A stretch of DNA of 64,000 nt, taken from the NCBI GenBank assembly GCA_905331475.1, contig CAJNYU010002435.1, positions 91,431-155,430 of the forward strand, read 5' to 3'. This stretch comes from Rotaria socialis. Taxonomy: Eukaryota > Rotifera > Eurotatoria > Philodinida > Philodinidae. The position numbers were made by a program, and so were the translations under genes. The notes beneath the pieces are model-generated. The model saw nothing but the letters and a program-made list of their open reading frames with translations. It was not told the origin of the DNA and did no database searches. Shown here in pieces: positions 44,528 through 55,671 of this stretch; position 1 is the stretch's first letter, and each line of letters begins with the position of its first letter.

Positions 44528-45766
44528 ATGACTCGTAATAACAATAATAATGAAAGAAAGACTTTTCCTTTTTTGTTTCTTTCGATATTGTTTACATATG
44601 CATGTGCCAACTTCATTTTCCTTTTAATAGTGAGTTGGGCTTACAAAAAAATGAACATAATCGCTGATGAAACATCGAAGTGTTCGGAAATTGTCATCTG
44701 CTTCCACTGGATGTGGAATGCAAGCTTAAATCCATTTTCTAACTGTGAACCAGCCGTATGGAGATACTATGATAATGTAGACAACATCATGATTGAAGAT
44801 GCTTTCAGAGCTGGTGAAACTCATGCAATCTTGGACGAGTACACAATCGATTTCAAACATCAAATACAAATTTGCAATATTGATCAAAACAAACAGCGTC
44901 CTATTAAACGATTAGAGTGCACCACAAAAGATCAGACCATGCGAGCAGAACGATTTGCTTTCGATCTTATCAATCCTAAACGTCCTTTTTCTGGTTTATA
45001 CGGATGGATTCCGCCGTTCATAAAAGAAACAGTAAAATATTTGAAGATCACGAAAGACCAATTGCCTTCAAAAGATAAAGACATTGCTTCCATGATTGTG
45101 GCAAAAGCTGCTGCTGGTATCATTGAACAATCTAAATTGATCGGAAAACAACGTCAAGGCGAAAATTTAGCTGAAAGGTTGCTAGAAAAAAAAGACGCAG
45201 GCACAGAAGAAATATGGAAGCAGTGCGCTTTTCTGTATTCTTTGGATAGTTTTTTGTATAGAAAAATGAATGAAGCTATGCGATTGGTTGGAGACGACGA
45301 GTACAAAGAAGAATGGCGACAAAAAGTACGACTATTGGGCCCATTCTGCTTGCTTTTATGGGACAGCCCATTTAGCAAAACAGCAGCGCCACGAGGAAAA
45401 GTATTTTATAGAGGGGCTGACTTGAACGATGATTTGATTTCAATTTTCAAAGACGATTGCGACAAAGAAGTGAAACCCCGACGTTCGTTTCAATCGTTTA
45501 CTTCTTGCAGTCGACAAAAGAATATAGCAAAAGTTTACGGTAATGTCTTGTTTATAATGACAATGAAGCATGGCTTTACTGTGAATCTTAAACCATACTC
45601 CAAGTTTCCTGACGAAGAAGAAGAACTTATTTTCCCAGGTGTTTGCTTTACTATTGATCGTATGAAATTCGATGAAAACGCAAAGAAATATTATATCTAC
45701 TTAAGTCTTATGCAACAATTCAGTCGTAAGTTCATATGTCCCTCCTTCTCAGCTAGTTTTCAATAG
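44528..45766 (+). CDS. WWE-domain mono-ADP-ribosyltransferase, membrane-anchored
   Basis: An open frame of 412 residues. An N-terminal hydrophobic segment (about 13-37) looks like a signal anchor. A WWE domain follows (about 60-130, with WMWNASLNPF and AVWRYYDNVDNIMIEDAF). The C-terminal half is an arginine-type ADP-ribosyltransferase fold: the R of FYRGADL (R295), the S-T-S motif in SFTSCS (323-328) and the EEEE/FPG loop (363-371) give the R-S-ExE catalytic set. Such enzymes transfer ADP-ribose from NAD+ to arginine; WWE domains bind ADP-ribose-type ligands. Many copies exist in bdelloid rotifers. A good donor (CAGTC/GTAAGT at about 45724) near the end suggests the last codons come from a further short exon, so the final residues are uncertain. 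Met42 is an alternative start that would remove the anchor. Confidence 0.85.
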   Translation: MTRNNNNNERKTFPFLFLSILFTYACANFIFLLIVSWAYKKMNIIADETSKCSEIVICFHWMWNASLNPFSNCEPAVWRYYDNVDNIMIEDAFRAGETHAILDEYTIDFKHQIQICNIDQNKQRPIKRLECTTKDQTMRAERFAFDLINPKRPFSGLYGWIPPFIKETVKYLKITKDQLPSKDKDIASMIVAKAAAGIIEQSKLIGKQRQGENLAERLLEKKDAGTEEIWKQCAFLYSLDSFLYRKMNEAMRLVGDDEYKEEWRQKVRLLGPFCLLLWDSPFSKTAAPRGKVFYRGADLNDDLISIFKDDCDKEVKPRRSFQSFTSCSRQKNIAKVYGNVLFIMTMKHGFTVNLKPYSKFPDEEEELIFPGVCFTIDRMKFDENAKKYYIYLSLMQQFSRKFICPSFSASFQ

Positions 45767-47744
45767 TACTTAACCCTCGTTTTCTGATAAATCCCTACGC
45801 CTAGTTTCCGAGAAGTAAACGTAGGAAATTGCGAGAATTACTTTTGATTTGAAACTTGTACATTCAATCCAACTAATGAAGCGTTAGAAATTTTCTTGTA
45901 TATTTTTTGGTCATTTTTCTGTTTTCAAGTGATGAAGATTTTACGGCAATTTTCATTCTATGAGTTTAAAGAATCTTTCAGGCTGTCTAAAATCGAATCT
46001 TAAGTCTAAAAATTGCTAATAGAAAGTGCTTGTAGACATCAGAAGTTCTTCTTTTGAAAGTTTGAACTGTGGAGGAAAAACATACTTCTTAAAATAGCCA
46101 TTTATAATAAAAATGTTCTTGTATTATAACAGAACTTACAACAAATATCTACTCAAAATGATAATATACTCGTAAGGATGATTTTGAAGTAGTAGCGTAT
46201 GAGGGAATTGCAATTTTTCGCTTGTTCTATAGAAGCTTCGTCTTAATGAAAGCAGAATTTAAGTAAAAAGAAAATATATTTACATATATTATTATTGATT
46301 AAGTGTCGAAACATCAGTAGAACATCATGCGTTGCACATCCTGCTAAAACAAATGAACTATAACTTGAGAAATTTTGAGTATTTTGACACAAAATCTTAT
46401 TTATATTACTGATAATATCTTCTTCTTTTGCTTTCTGAATTTTTTCGCAGTTTACTATGCTTTGTATTTCATTATCTATGCTTGATATAATCGATTACTT
46501 CATATAGATTTATTATCCACATTGAAATGTCAAAAGGAAACGATTCCCTTGACAAAACGTAATGTAAGGATATTTTTAAATGAAACAGTGTCCGAAGAAA
46601 TATGCTAATTGATAAGATACGTCATAGGTAATACTCTGCAGCAAGAAATAGGTGCATCTGTTCCATAATAACGCGATCCAAATCAAACTCTGATATATTC
46701 TGCATTCGTGATTCGAACCTATTCTTTCATGTTTTGTCATGGTTTTTAATCATCAAATAATGAATACGAATTGATTTAGACTTTCACTGATTTTTATAAC
46801 AGCCTCATATCTTCTTAATGTTCTTTCAGTACCAGAAAGCAAAATCTTGAAATCTCAACGTTCCTTATATACATAACCAGAGAAGATATCAATGATATTC
46901 CAGATCATTTCTAGCCAGTCTAATTTCCTCGAGGTTTTAGCACGTATATCCCAATCGATTTACTTCTGTTTGAGTTTTCATCGTAGTCGATTATATGATT
47001 TATTCTTTGTCTTAATGCGACAGTAAAAACGATTTTGATTGGAAGTCTTTTGAGCAACCTAAAGCATATTTAAATATGTTCAGGATAAAGATCACGGAAA
47101 ACTCTGATTGGTATATTTTACCCAGACGCCAACTTGCATCCTTGAGAATCGAAGTAGCAAAACATAATAAACGAACCCAAAGTTCAAGATCAAACATATA
47201 CAGTATCAATAGTTATATCGCTCATCTGCTGATAAACCGATAGCCTCTACTGGTCAGTACAAGATAAACAACTAACATAGAATTAAACCTAAATCTGTCA
47301 CAGTCTTATGAGAATAGATTTGAATTTAATAGATGTTCTAACAGTGAGTTTTGGCCTTTAAAACTCTTCAATTTTCTGTTTTATTCGTGTGGAAACAATG
47401 TGATTTTACATTTCGAATTCAACTGCTACAGAAAAAAAATTCTACCGAATGTAGAATTTTAGAGATATATTAACTTAAAGTACACAAGACTAATTAACAA
47501 CAATAATCAAAAACTTAAGTGAACATTACTGACTTATGCATGCATAAATATATCTATATCCATCTTACAATAGGAACAGATCTTCACGAACTAGCAACTG
47601 AATTGACCAAAGCTGCCTTTCCAAAACCAAATGCACACTATTCAAACACACCCATGATTCCTAGAAGTACAAAAACTCTATATCGATAGTAAAGTTACAC
47701 GATACGAGTACAGAACTATGCTCAGAAACATTCTAATGTCGCAT
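45767..47744. other. Gene-poor region downstream of the ADP-ribosyltransferase gene
   Basis: AT-rich. The only coding-like stretch is 47573-47689. No repeat is recognised before the 93-bp array begins. Confidence 0.45.
47573..47689 (+). pseudogene. Exon-like open fragment
   Basis: After a TTACAATAG acceptor-like site the frame reads GTDLHELATELTKAAFPK, then NAHYSNTPMIPRSTKTLYR, and stops at TAG. Base composition is less AT-rich than its surroundings and looks coding. No partner exon or family is recognised. Confidence 0.3.
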
Positions 47745-50560
47745 TTATTCATACCGTCTGACAGCCTATGATTATTATTAAACATCTACTAAGAAATATC
47801 TGAAGAGAGTCCTCATAAGATTTATTTATATTATAGGTGATCATCAAGGATATGATTATATCGAAATGTTTTGGTTTGCGTGAGCAGCACAGTTGGAAAC
47901 AATTCTCGTCAGAACTATTTATGTTTCACGTGATCATCATCATTCGATTTATGCCAAAACATTTCTGTTCATGTGGCATTAATATTCTAAATAAACTATG
48001 ATGATAATCATTCATTTTCTAGGTGATCATTAAACATAGAATCAACATGTCATATTTTGCTGCATATGAGAAAAGTACTTGAAAAGAATTCTTATTCGAC
48101 GATTTCTTTTTCAGTTGATCTTAAAAATAGAGTCATATTAAACTATTTTACTTCACTCCGAATCAAATATTTGAAATAAACTATCTTAATGATTATTTAT
48201 TTTTAATGTGCTCACCAACGGAAGAAGCTTAGCTAAACTTTTGTTTTATGTGTGGTAAAAATATTTGGAATAGCCCTGATGAGACTAATTTCTTTTTTAG
48301 GTGTCGAAAAATGATGAAATCATATCGAAATGTTTTATTTCAGAGAAAGCAAATATTTGAAATGAACGTTGCTCAGGATTATCTTTTTACTAGGTCATCG
48401 TTAATGACGTCATCATTTTGAAAATTTTCGTTTGACGTGAGAGAAATACTTGAAACAATGCTGATAAAAACTATTTTGATTTCACGTGCTTAGGAACGAT
48501 CCTAAAATGTAGAGATGCTTTGTTTCAGATGAAAATAATATTTTAACCACACCCTGATGGAATTATTTCGTTTTTAAGTAATCATCAAGGATGAGATCAT
48601 TTGACAATGTTTCGTTTTATGTGAGAAAAGTTTTCGAAACATATTCTGATGAAAATAATTCATTTTTTAAGCAATCATTAAGAGTAGAATCATATGTAAA
48701 CAGGTTGACTTCGCAGAGAAAAACGTATTTGAAGGATAATATCATTAAAATTGTTCATTTTTCAGGTGATCAACAGAGACGTAATCGTGTGGAAAATTTT
48801 TGTTTCAGGTGAGATGAATACTTAAAGTAAAATCTGTTCAGCATAGTTTCGTTTTCACGTCAGCATGAGGAATGTGATCATGTTGAAAGTTCGATTTCAT
48901 TTTACAGAAAATATTTGAAACGAACACTCTTTAGAATATTTCAGATTCCGGGTGGTTATTCACCATGAAACTTTATAGAGTAGATTGATTTCATTTGAGA
49001 ACAATATATGAAATTACCTCTAGTAAGAATTTTACATTTGCTAGGCGATCCTTCACAATGGCATTATAACAATATATTTTGTGTTAGATGACAATACTCG
49101 TTGAACTAGATTATGGTCATATTTATTTAGTTTTCAGGTGATTATCATAGATGAATTTGAATCCGATTTTATTATTGTTAATGAGAAAAATACTTGAAAT
49201 AAACTCTGATGAATACCATTCTTTTTTCGCTTGATTGTCAAAGATCGAATCATATCGAAATATCTTGTTTCGCGTCAGAAAAATATAGGAAATAGACAGT
49301 TTTCAGAAAAATCCATTTTTCAGCTTCTATTCAGGAATGAAATCGTACTCACGTGCTTTGTTTTAGTGAACGAGAATATTTGGAACAATCTATGATGAGA
49401 CAATTTTCTTTTTAAGTAACAATCAATAAGAATATCATATCGAAGTATTTCGTGTTGTATTAGAAAGATATTTGAAATACACTCGGTTGCAAATTATTTC
49501 CTTTCTAAGCGATCATCAATATTTCAATTATATGTATAAGTTTTTCATTTATGCGAAATAAAATATTTGAAGTATACAGTGATGAAACTATTTTCTTCTT
49601 AGCTAATGAACAAGGATAGAATCACATTGAAATGGTCTATATTCATACGAGAAAGATATTTGAAATACACTCTGTTTGCCATTATTCCTTTTCTAAGTGA
49701 CCATGAACGATAGACTCATATTGATAGATTTCTATGCGTGTAATAAAAGGATACATGAACTAGCCTGTGATAATGAGTGTTGATATTTTCGATAATCACG
49801 AAGAGTGAAATTTTCCACAGATACTTTGATTGTATGCGACAGACATATGTGAAAGAGGCTTTGATGAGAATCCGTCCGTTTTCAGGTGATCCTCAACTAT
49901 GTAATCGTTTCGAAATATTCCGTTTTCTATGAGAAAAATATTTGCCGGTAATTCTGCTTAGTATTATCTAATTGTTACGTAAACTGCGAAGATCAAATCA
50001 TATCGAAGCGCTTTAGCTGATGCAAGGAAAATATTCGGTATAAACAATGTTTAGAATTATTTGCATTTTACGTAATCATGAAAAATACAATCATATTAAT
50101 ATTACAGTATTTTATTTACGCAAAATATTTTACATAAATCCTACTCAAAATCATTCATGTTTTAGAGAGTTATTACAAATGAAATAAAATACATGTTTTG
50201 TTGCGTATAGCACGATTTTTAGAAATAAGCTCTATTCAGACTTCTACGTTTATTAGATCGTCATCGAATATGTCATTCTATCGAAAGCGATTGTTTCGTC
50301 CGAGAGAAAATATTTGAAATGAATTCTACTGAGAATAATTTATTTTTTCGATGATCAAAAAGTACAGAATCTTGTAGAAGTATTGTGTAACTCATAAGAG
50401 AAGTATCTGAAAGACAGTTTAATGCGAGAATCATTTTTCTTTTTAGTGATCCTTACGTGTGAGTTTTTTGTAATATGTTTTATTCTAAGTCAATTATATA
50501 TGCGAAATAAGCTCTGATGAAAACTGTTCATTTTTCACTTGTTGCATTAAATAAAGTCAA
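47745..50560 (+). repeat. Degenerate tandem array, ~92-93-bp unit, about 30 copies
   Basis: The motif TTTTCAGGTGATCATCAAGG and its variants recur at about 47837, 47930, 48023, 48114, 48209, 48299, 48391, 48484, 48576, 48668, 48764, 48856, 48949, 49043, 49136, 49228, 49321, 49413, 49507, 49600, 49694, 49788 and 49883, and more weakly to about 50550. Spacing stays at 90-96 bp. Each unit also has ATCATATCGAAATG, GTGAGAAAAATATTTGAAA and CTCTGATGAAAAT. Copies differ by perhaps 25-40%, so the array is old. No long frame survives. A decayed satellite is the simplest reading. Confidence 0.8.
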
Positions 50561-52392
50561 TATGAATAGTTGTTGGTTGCGACAATCTGTAGTTTCTAAA
50601 CAAACGCATCGCTAATCATTTCGATTTTTATGTGTTAGTGATCTCATGGATAAATGTCGCATAACGATGTTGATGACGTGCGGTACATGATTTGCTTAGT
50701 GATAGGTTAAGTTGATAACTATGCTCTCAACTCTTGCGAACTCTGGCGACTCTCTATCATAGCGATCGGAAAATAGACGAATTTGACAAGGGTCGTGTCG
50801 TCTTGGTTTGACATGATTTGCTTGTCTTAGATGCACGCCTTGTCTTGTAGATGCACGAGAAAAATTGTAGGATATGTACATACTCTATGTTTTTCAGTGG
50901 ATATGTGTTTTGCATTGGTATTTAGTCACAGATTCAATTAACGATGTAGCGACGAGTTGTTGCATAGAAAGTTGGCGAGGTTTGGGCCTGATTGGGCAAG
51001 GACTATGAAAATTCTTACAAGTTGTCTTTTTAAATAGTGAATTTTTTCTTCATGACTATCTGCTTATTGATATTTTATTCGAGAATTGTAGCTGTTTTTA
51101 ATTGAGAGATAATCAAGAAAAGATGTTTAAGTGATGCAAATTTTTCGACCAGAAAAAATTTTTAGTGTCATATGTTTAAGTCAAGAAGAAAAGAATTCTT
51201 TGAATAGGAAGAGTTAAAACATGGGTGCCGATGATGAATTCTCTTCACTCATAACCAATTTATCATATCGTAGTCTATGGATAACGTTAAGATTATATGT
51301 ACGTTTGTATTAATCATATGAACATATGAAGTGATAAAAACTGATTTATTTTGTCAATCCTCTGAGTATATCAATAAAAATATGTTTGGAAACGACAGAA
51401 GAAGAGATTTGCAACCAAGATCTAAGACATGATGCTGTAAGAGCACTAGAGTTATGCCAGTTTCCACTGTACGGAGCCAGTTCTGTACCCGAGAAATGGA
51501 TTCGGTGATAAAATTTCAATAAAAAGAAATCTTCTATCGATAAAGGAAATATAACTATTCTCTTCGACCCTCATTTCAGTTGTTACAAAACATTTGACTT
51601 TTAATAAAAACTGATAATCGGTTTCAATCCTTTAGAAAGAACATGGTGATAACTAATACCAGTTTAGATCACGGAGTATGAATTATCACATATGTATCGA
51701 GAGAATGTTTCTAATTTGAATCGAACTTCTAGACTTATTAAAATAACCATTTCAGAAAGATAGAAAATCTCACGAGCATTTTCTCTACTTTTTATATTAA
51801 ATATTTGATTCTTTGTATGACATAGAATTTGACGTCTGGAATCGATCCTGAATGGTACACGTCATAAGTATAATCATGAGCCTCTAATGAAACATAAATT
51901 TACAGGGCATTCTACAAAGATTAAAACTTTTTCTGGTCTTTTTTCGTTGTTGACTACAACGATGAAACTATTGTAGTTATTTGAAGCAAGTAAAAACGTA
52001 CTGTTAAAATGTAAGATTTTATTCTAGAATGAAAATTTATTTGATTATGTCATTCACGAGTATTTTTTAATCATAAAAAACTCTTCTTTACGTATAGGCT
52101 CATTCGATGCCTGATAAAACGAAGAATAAAAAAAGGATTAGATAAACTTCTTCTTTTTTCTATAACGAAAATCACTTAACCAAGCACATTCTCGATTATG
52201 AAACAAGCATTATGAGCATTTTTTCTGTTCTTTTCATTTTTAATAATCACGTAGATTGATACTCGATCCCCTTTATAGTGCCGATGGAAGAAGTAATTCG
52301 AGCTACGATAATTTCGTTGATAAACAAAAAAGAAAGGACCTGAAATAAAAACCATCGTCATTCAAATCAGTTCATTTCTTTCAGTGACAGAT
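50561..52392. other. Gene-poor region between the 93-bp array and the secreted-protein gene
   Basis: Apart from the candidate two-exon fragment at 51221-51508, there is no coding frame or repeat I can support. Confidence 0.45.
51221..51508 (+). pseudogene. Orphan two-exon gene or frameshifted remnant
   Basis: ATG 51221 opens MGADDEFSSLITNLSYRSLW, a 26-codon exon ending at a strong donor (TAT/GTACGT). After about 68 bp and a CTCTGAG acceptor, a coding-like frame reads CLETTEEEICNQDLRHDAVR, then ALELCQFPLYGASSVPEKWIR and TGA. The two pieces are out of phase by one or two bases when joined at these sites, so either the splice choice is wrong or the gene is broken. Its composition stands out from the AT-rich flanks. 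No family is recognised. Confidence 0.35.
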
Positions 52393-53361
52393 ATGAATAA
52401 TCATCGTTTATACATTAGCGTTTGTCTTATTTTTATTCTTATAAATTTGATATTAGCTTTGGAATGTGATAAAAATTCTAATGAAGACGTACCATTTAGT
52501 ACGAAAGTTCAAGAATCACCTATTATTGTTTTTGGCACTTCATTAAAGAAACACAATGATGTTAATATTCGAAATTTATTCAATGTTACACTTCTTGTCT
52601 CATGCATTTTAAAAGGTCAACCTACCCAACGCATTATTCATATTGTTCAAGCAGGTTTGTAGGAAACAAAATTCATTTTGTGTTAGTCTCTTAAAACTAA
52701 TTAAATTTAGGTTCACTTCTTGGTCGCCGTTCTTGTCAACGATTAAATATTAATCAACGGTATATTGTTTTTCTTGAACCATTTTTCGATGGAACTTATC
52801 GTCCAACAGATTTTGAAGAAGTTCCTTATAATAATAAAATCAATGGTTTACTGGAAAAAACATGTGGCCTATCACGAACATATCCATTTACAGAAATAAA
52901 TCATCGTGAAGCAGCGTTAACTAATAAATGTCCACCAACTGTTTCTGTATATTGTCCATCAGGTAGGTTTTAACGAAATATTTTTTTATATAATTTGCAT
53001 TATTTTTATAGAAATACCAAGTACAACTGTTACATTATTAACAACGATAGCAACGACAACAATAACATCTACTGAATCAATTTTAACAACAACAACAACA
53101 ACAACAACAACTACTACTACTACTACTACTACCACTACTACTACGTTACGAAAAGACCCACTTGATCTTGCTATACTATCACTTCTTTTAGATGACCATC
53201 AACAAAATAATCTTAGTCTCAGTTTTTTTCAAGGTCAAAATCATAGATCACTTTTTTCTGATGATGAAGCACGTCAAAATGGAACGAATGGATTATCATA
53301 TATTCTTATTATTAATTTGATTCAATTGATTTTTTTAAATATCCTACATGTTATATTGTAG
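52393..53361 (+). CDS. Secreted, probably GPI-anchored protein with Thr-rich stalk (paralog A)
   Basis: Three exons, 52393-52654, 52711-52962 and 53012-53361, in phase, give 287 residues. A signal peptide covers residues 1-23. An extracellular module of about 145 residues follows, with paired cysteines (LECDKN, VSCILKG, RRSCQRL, EKTCGL, NKCPP, VYCPS) and a YIVFLEPFF strand. A Thr-rich, mucin-like stretch (about 175-220) comes next. The hydrophobic C-terminal tail (about 265-287), preceded by small polar residues (NGTNG), fits a GPI-attachment signal. The arrangement and several motifs match the gene at 59045 (see paralog B). The family is unknown to me; a loose resemblance to the secreted N-terminal region of CCDC3/vein-type proteins is speculative. 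A GTG codon in frame nine bases upstream is ignored in favour of the ATG. Confidence 0.75.
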
Positions 53362-53843
53362 AATGAAAACTATTCAATTGTATTTGACTGATAGCAACGT
53401 TATAGTTTTATTCCGTTTTGTATAGACAAAATTTAGAAATTTTATCTCATAAGTAAAACTAAATATATTACGAATTTATAGATATCCAGATTTAAACGTT
53501 ATACATATTAACTGACAAGTAAATTAGTTTACAATAGAAATGTTAGAAACTGATAGAGACATGTCTACTCTTTTTATACACATTTATTTTCAACAACAAT
53601 TTAGATTTTAGATTGCGAACGTAATTTTTTCCATAAATCGGTTTTTAAAACATGATTTTATTGTGATTTTCACCACCAGACAAAAAGTATCTTTTTGTTT
53701 GTCACGTCTTCGACTTTTCATGCAGAACGAACTTCTATTGTCTTAAAATATACAATTATCTAATTGAACTTTGTTGAATGTTTTATTATCAGTCGTATGT
53801 CAATTTGTAAAAAATAATACATTTTTTCTACAAAAATATGTTT
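53362..53843. other. Intergenic region
   Basis: AT-rich 3' flank of the secreted-protein gene. No feature is supported. Confidence 0.5.
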
Positions 53844-54002
53844 TTCCTAATCAGGGACGGCGCGAAGCAACAAAAATATAGGGGGGTTACTTGAAAACGG
53901 GAGGTTTTTTTTCAAAAATCGGAGTAAAATTGAAACAAAAATTTCCAAAGTTGGGGGGGGGGCCGCCCCCCCCCCCCCGTTCGCGCCGTCGCTGTTCCTA
54001 AT
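53844..54002. mobile_element. 143-bp hAT-like MITE with perfect 8-bp target duplications
   Basis: The element proper is 53852-53994. It starts CAGGGACGGCGCGAA and ends TTCGCGCCGTCGCTG, whose complement is CAGCGACGGCGCGAA. TTCCTAAT is duplicated exactly at 53844-53851 and 53995-54002 and fits the hAT target preference nTnnnnAn. A run of nine G, two C, one G and thirteen C lies in the right half and breaks the local AT-rich pattern. There is no coding capacity. Perfect duplications suggest a recent insertion. Confidence 0.88.
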
Positions 54003-55671
54003 GAGAAAAAGATGTGTACAAAACGATGTTTAAATTTTTAGTAGAAATATTCTATTTGATTGTTCAGATACATCGTTTTAGATTTGAAAGACGTTTATTT
54101 TATTTAAACTACCATAAACAAGACACTGTTATGGTATTCACAACCTTGATCGGTTGAATTTGCTTCTATGCATGGAATGTATTCATACTGAAATTTTTTT
54201 GATAGGAACTGAAATCTTTCGCAAATCTATTAAGTAGATGCTTGGGTCGACATTCTAAGTGGTTCGCTTAAATAGATTGGTTCTTAAGATAAGATAAATA
54301 TACAACTTTAGAATTTCGAAAAGGTAGGAATCATTTTTTTATGAAATTGAACCAACTTGAGTGAGGAAAACAAATTTATTTCGAATCAAAAAAACCTCTT
54401 AAGCAAGTAGCTACGAAGATTTATAGACAACATACTGCTACTTTAAGTAAAACTCTGTAACATTTCTTGTTTATATCATGATGAGTCATTCAGTATGATA
54501 ATTTTCGACACGAAAAAAATAGTAAATGTCAGCCAGTTTTTATTTGAATTGATTCATTCTGCAAATAGCACATTGTAACTGAGACACATCTTGCTTAGCC
54601 AAGATAAGAATTTTACGACAAAAGACAGCCAACCGTTTCTCGTGATCAAATCTATAGCGACTACAGTTCGATCATATTGTTACATCCAGTACCGTGATGG
54701 TACATAAACTGTTTCTATATTGTATTTTTATCACAAAAAATAGCATGCGAATCATGTATTTTCAATCTGCATACTGTTTTCGTTCTCTCCAAACACAATA
54801 TACAGCAAGCATAAAGCGGCGAGACACATGAGTTTTCGTTTTCATTGTTTAGCGTTTCTTTTATTTCTTTACATCGCAATGTGTTCTCTGACTTTAACAA
54901 TCAAATTGACTTATGATAAAAAGTATTCTTTTATTAGTCTCTTTTCTTTTTTTTATGACTAATATGTTTAATTGTAAAATTTACAATAAAGTCGAACAGA
55001 AAAACAAAACAGGTATGTATATTCGAATAATTTAACTAATTATGATACACTATATGATAGAAATGAAAAAACAGGAGGAGACTTATAGCGGAAAATATTT
55101 TGGAAGCTTTAAGAAAATATGTGAAACCATGAAAAGAAACACCCTTGAAACACAAAATTCTACTCTATGTTCTTTTTTGTGACCGATCAAGATGACATGT
55201 GTATCTATGATCTTTGCTAAAATATTTAGGGACGCTGTGTTGAAGTTTAAGAAATGGCCTAATGACATCAAGGAGACATAAGGTTTATTCCAAAAATTGT
55301 CAAAATTGTGTTTTACAGAATAATACTTGAGATTGTTTTATCGCTGTTAGCGACATCTTTTTTTGTGTGCCATAGGGCGACGTTAGTTTTTGCTTTTAAC
55401 ATGTTCAACACCTAGCAACACAATGGACTTATGTCTAGTGTAAAAAGAACAAGCAAAACATTTATATGGTGACGTATGATAATTTGTTTTTTTTCTTCCT
55501 TCCTCAGAATAAATATAAAAACTCTTTTTTTCCTATTTCCTACCAGCTAGTGTGCTGAATTCTAGTTTTTCTTTTCTCTTTGACTTGATTTAACGCAAGC
55601 AACAGGCCTAATATTCTGTCTAATATATTTGTATTTACATCTCTCCAAGAGAAGAAGAAGATCGACGAGTC
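54003..55671. other. Intergenic region upstream of ARL13B
   Basis: AT-rich. Short minus-strand frames at 54715-54900 and 55083-55271 have no recognisable content. No gene is supported. Confidence 0.45.

Noticed and set aside
47745..50560. The 93-bp array considered as a CRISPR-like array or as coding repeats
   Set aside because: A eukaryotic context, strong divergence of every part of the unit and lack of a conserved repeat/unique spacer pattern exclude CRISPR. Frequent stops in all frames exclude an intact repeat protein.
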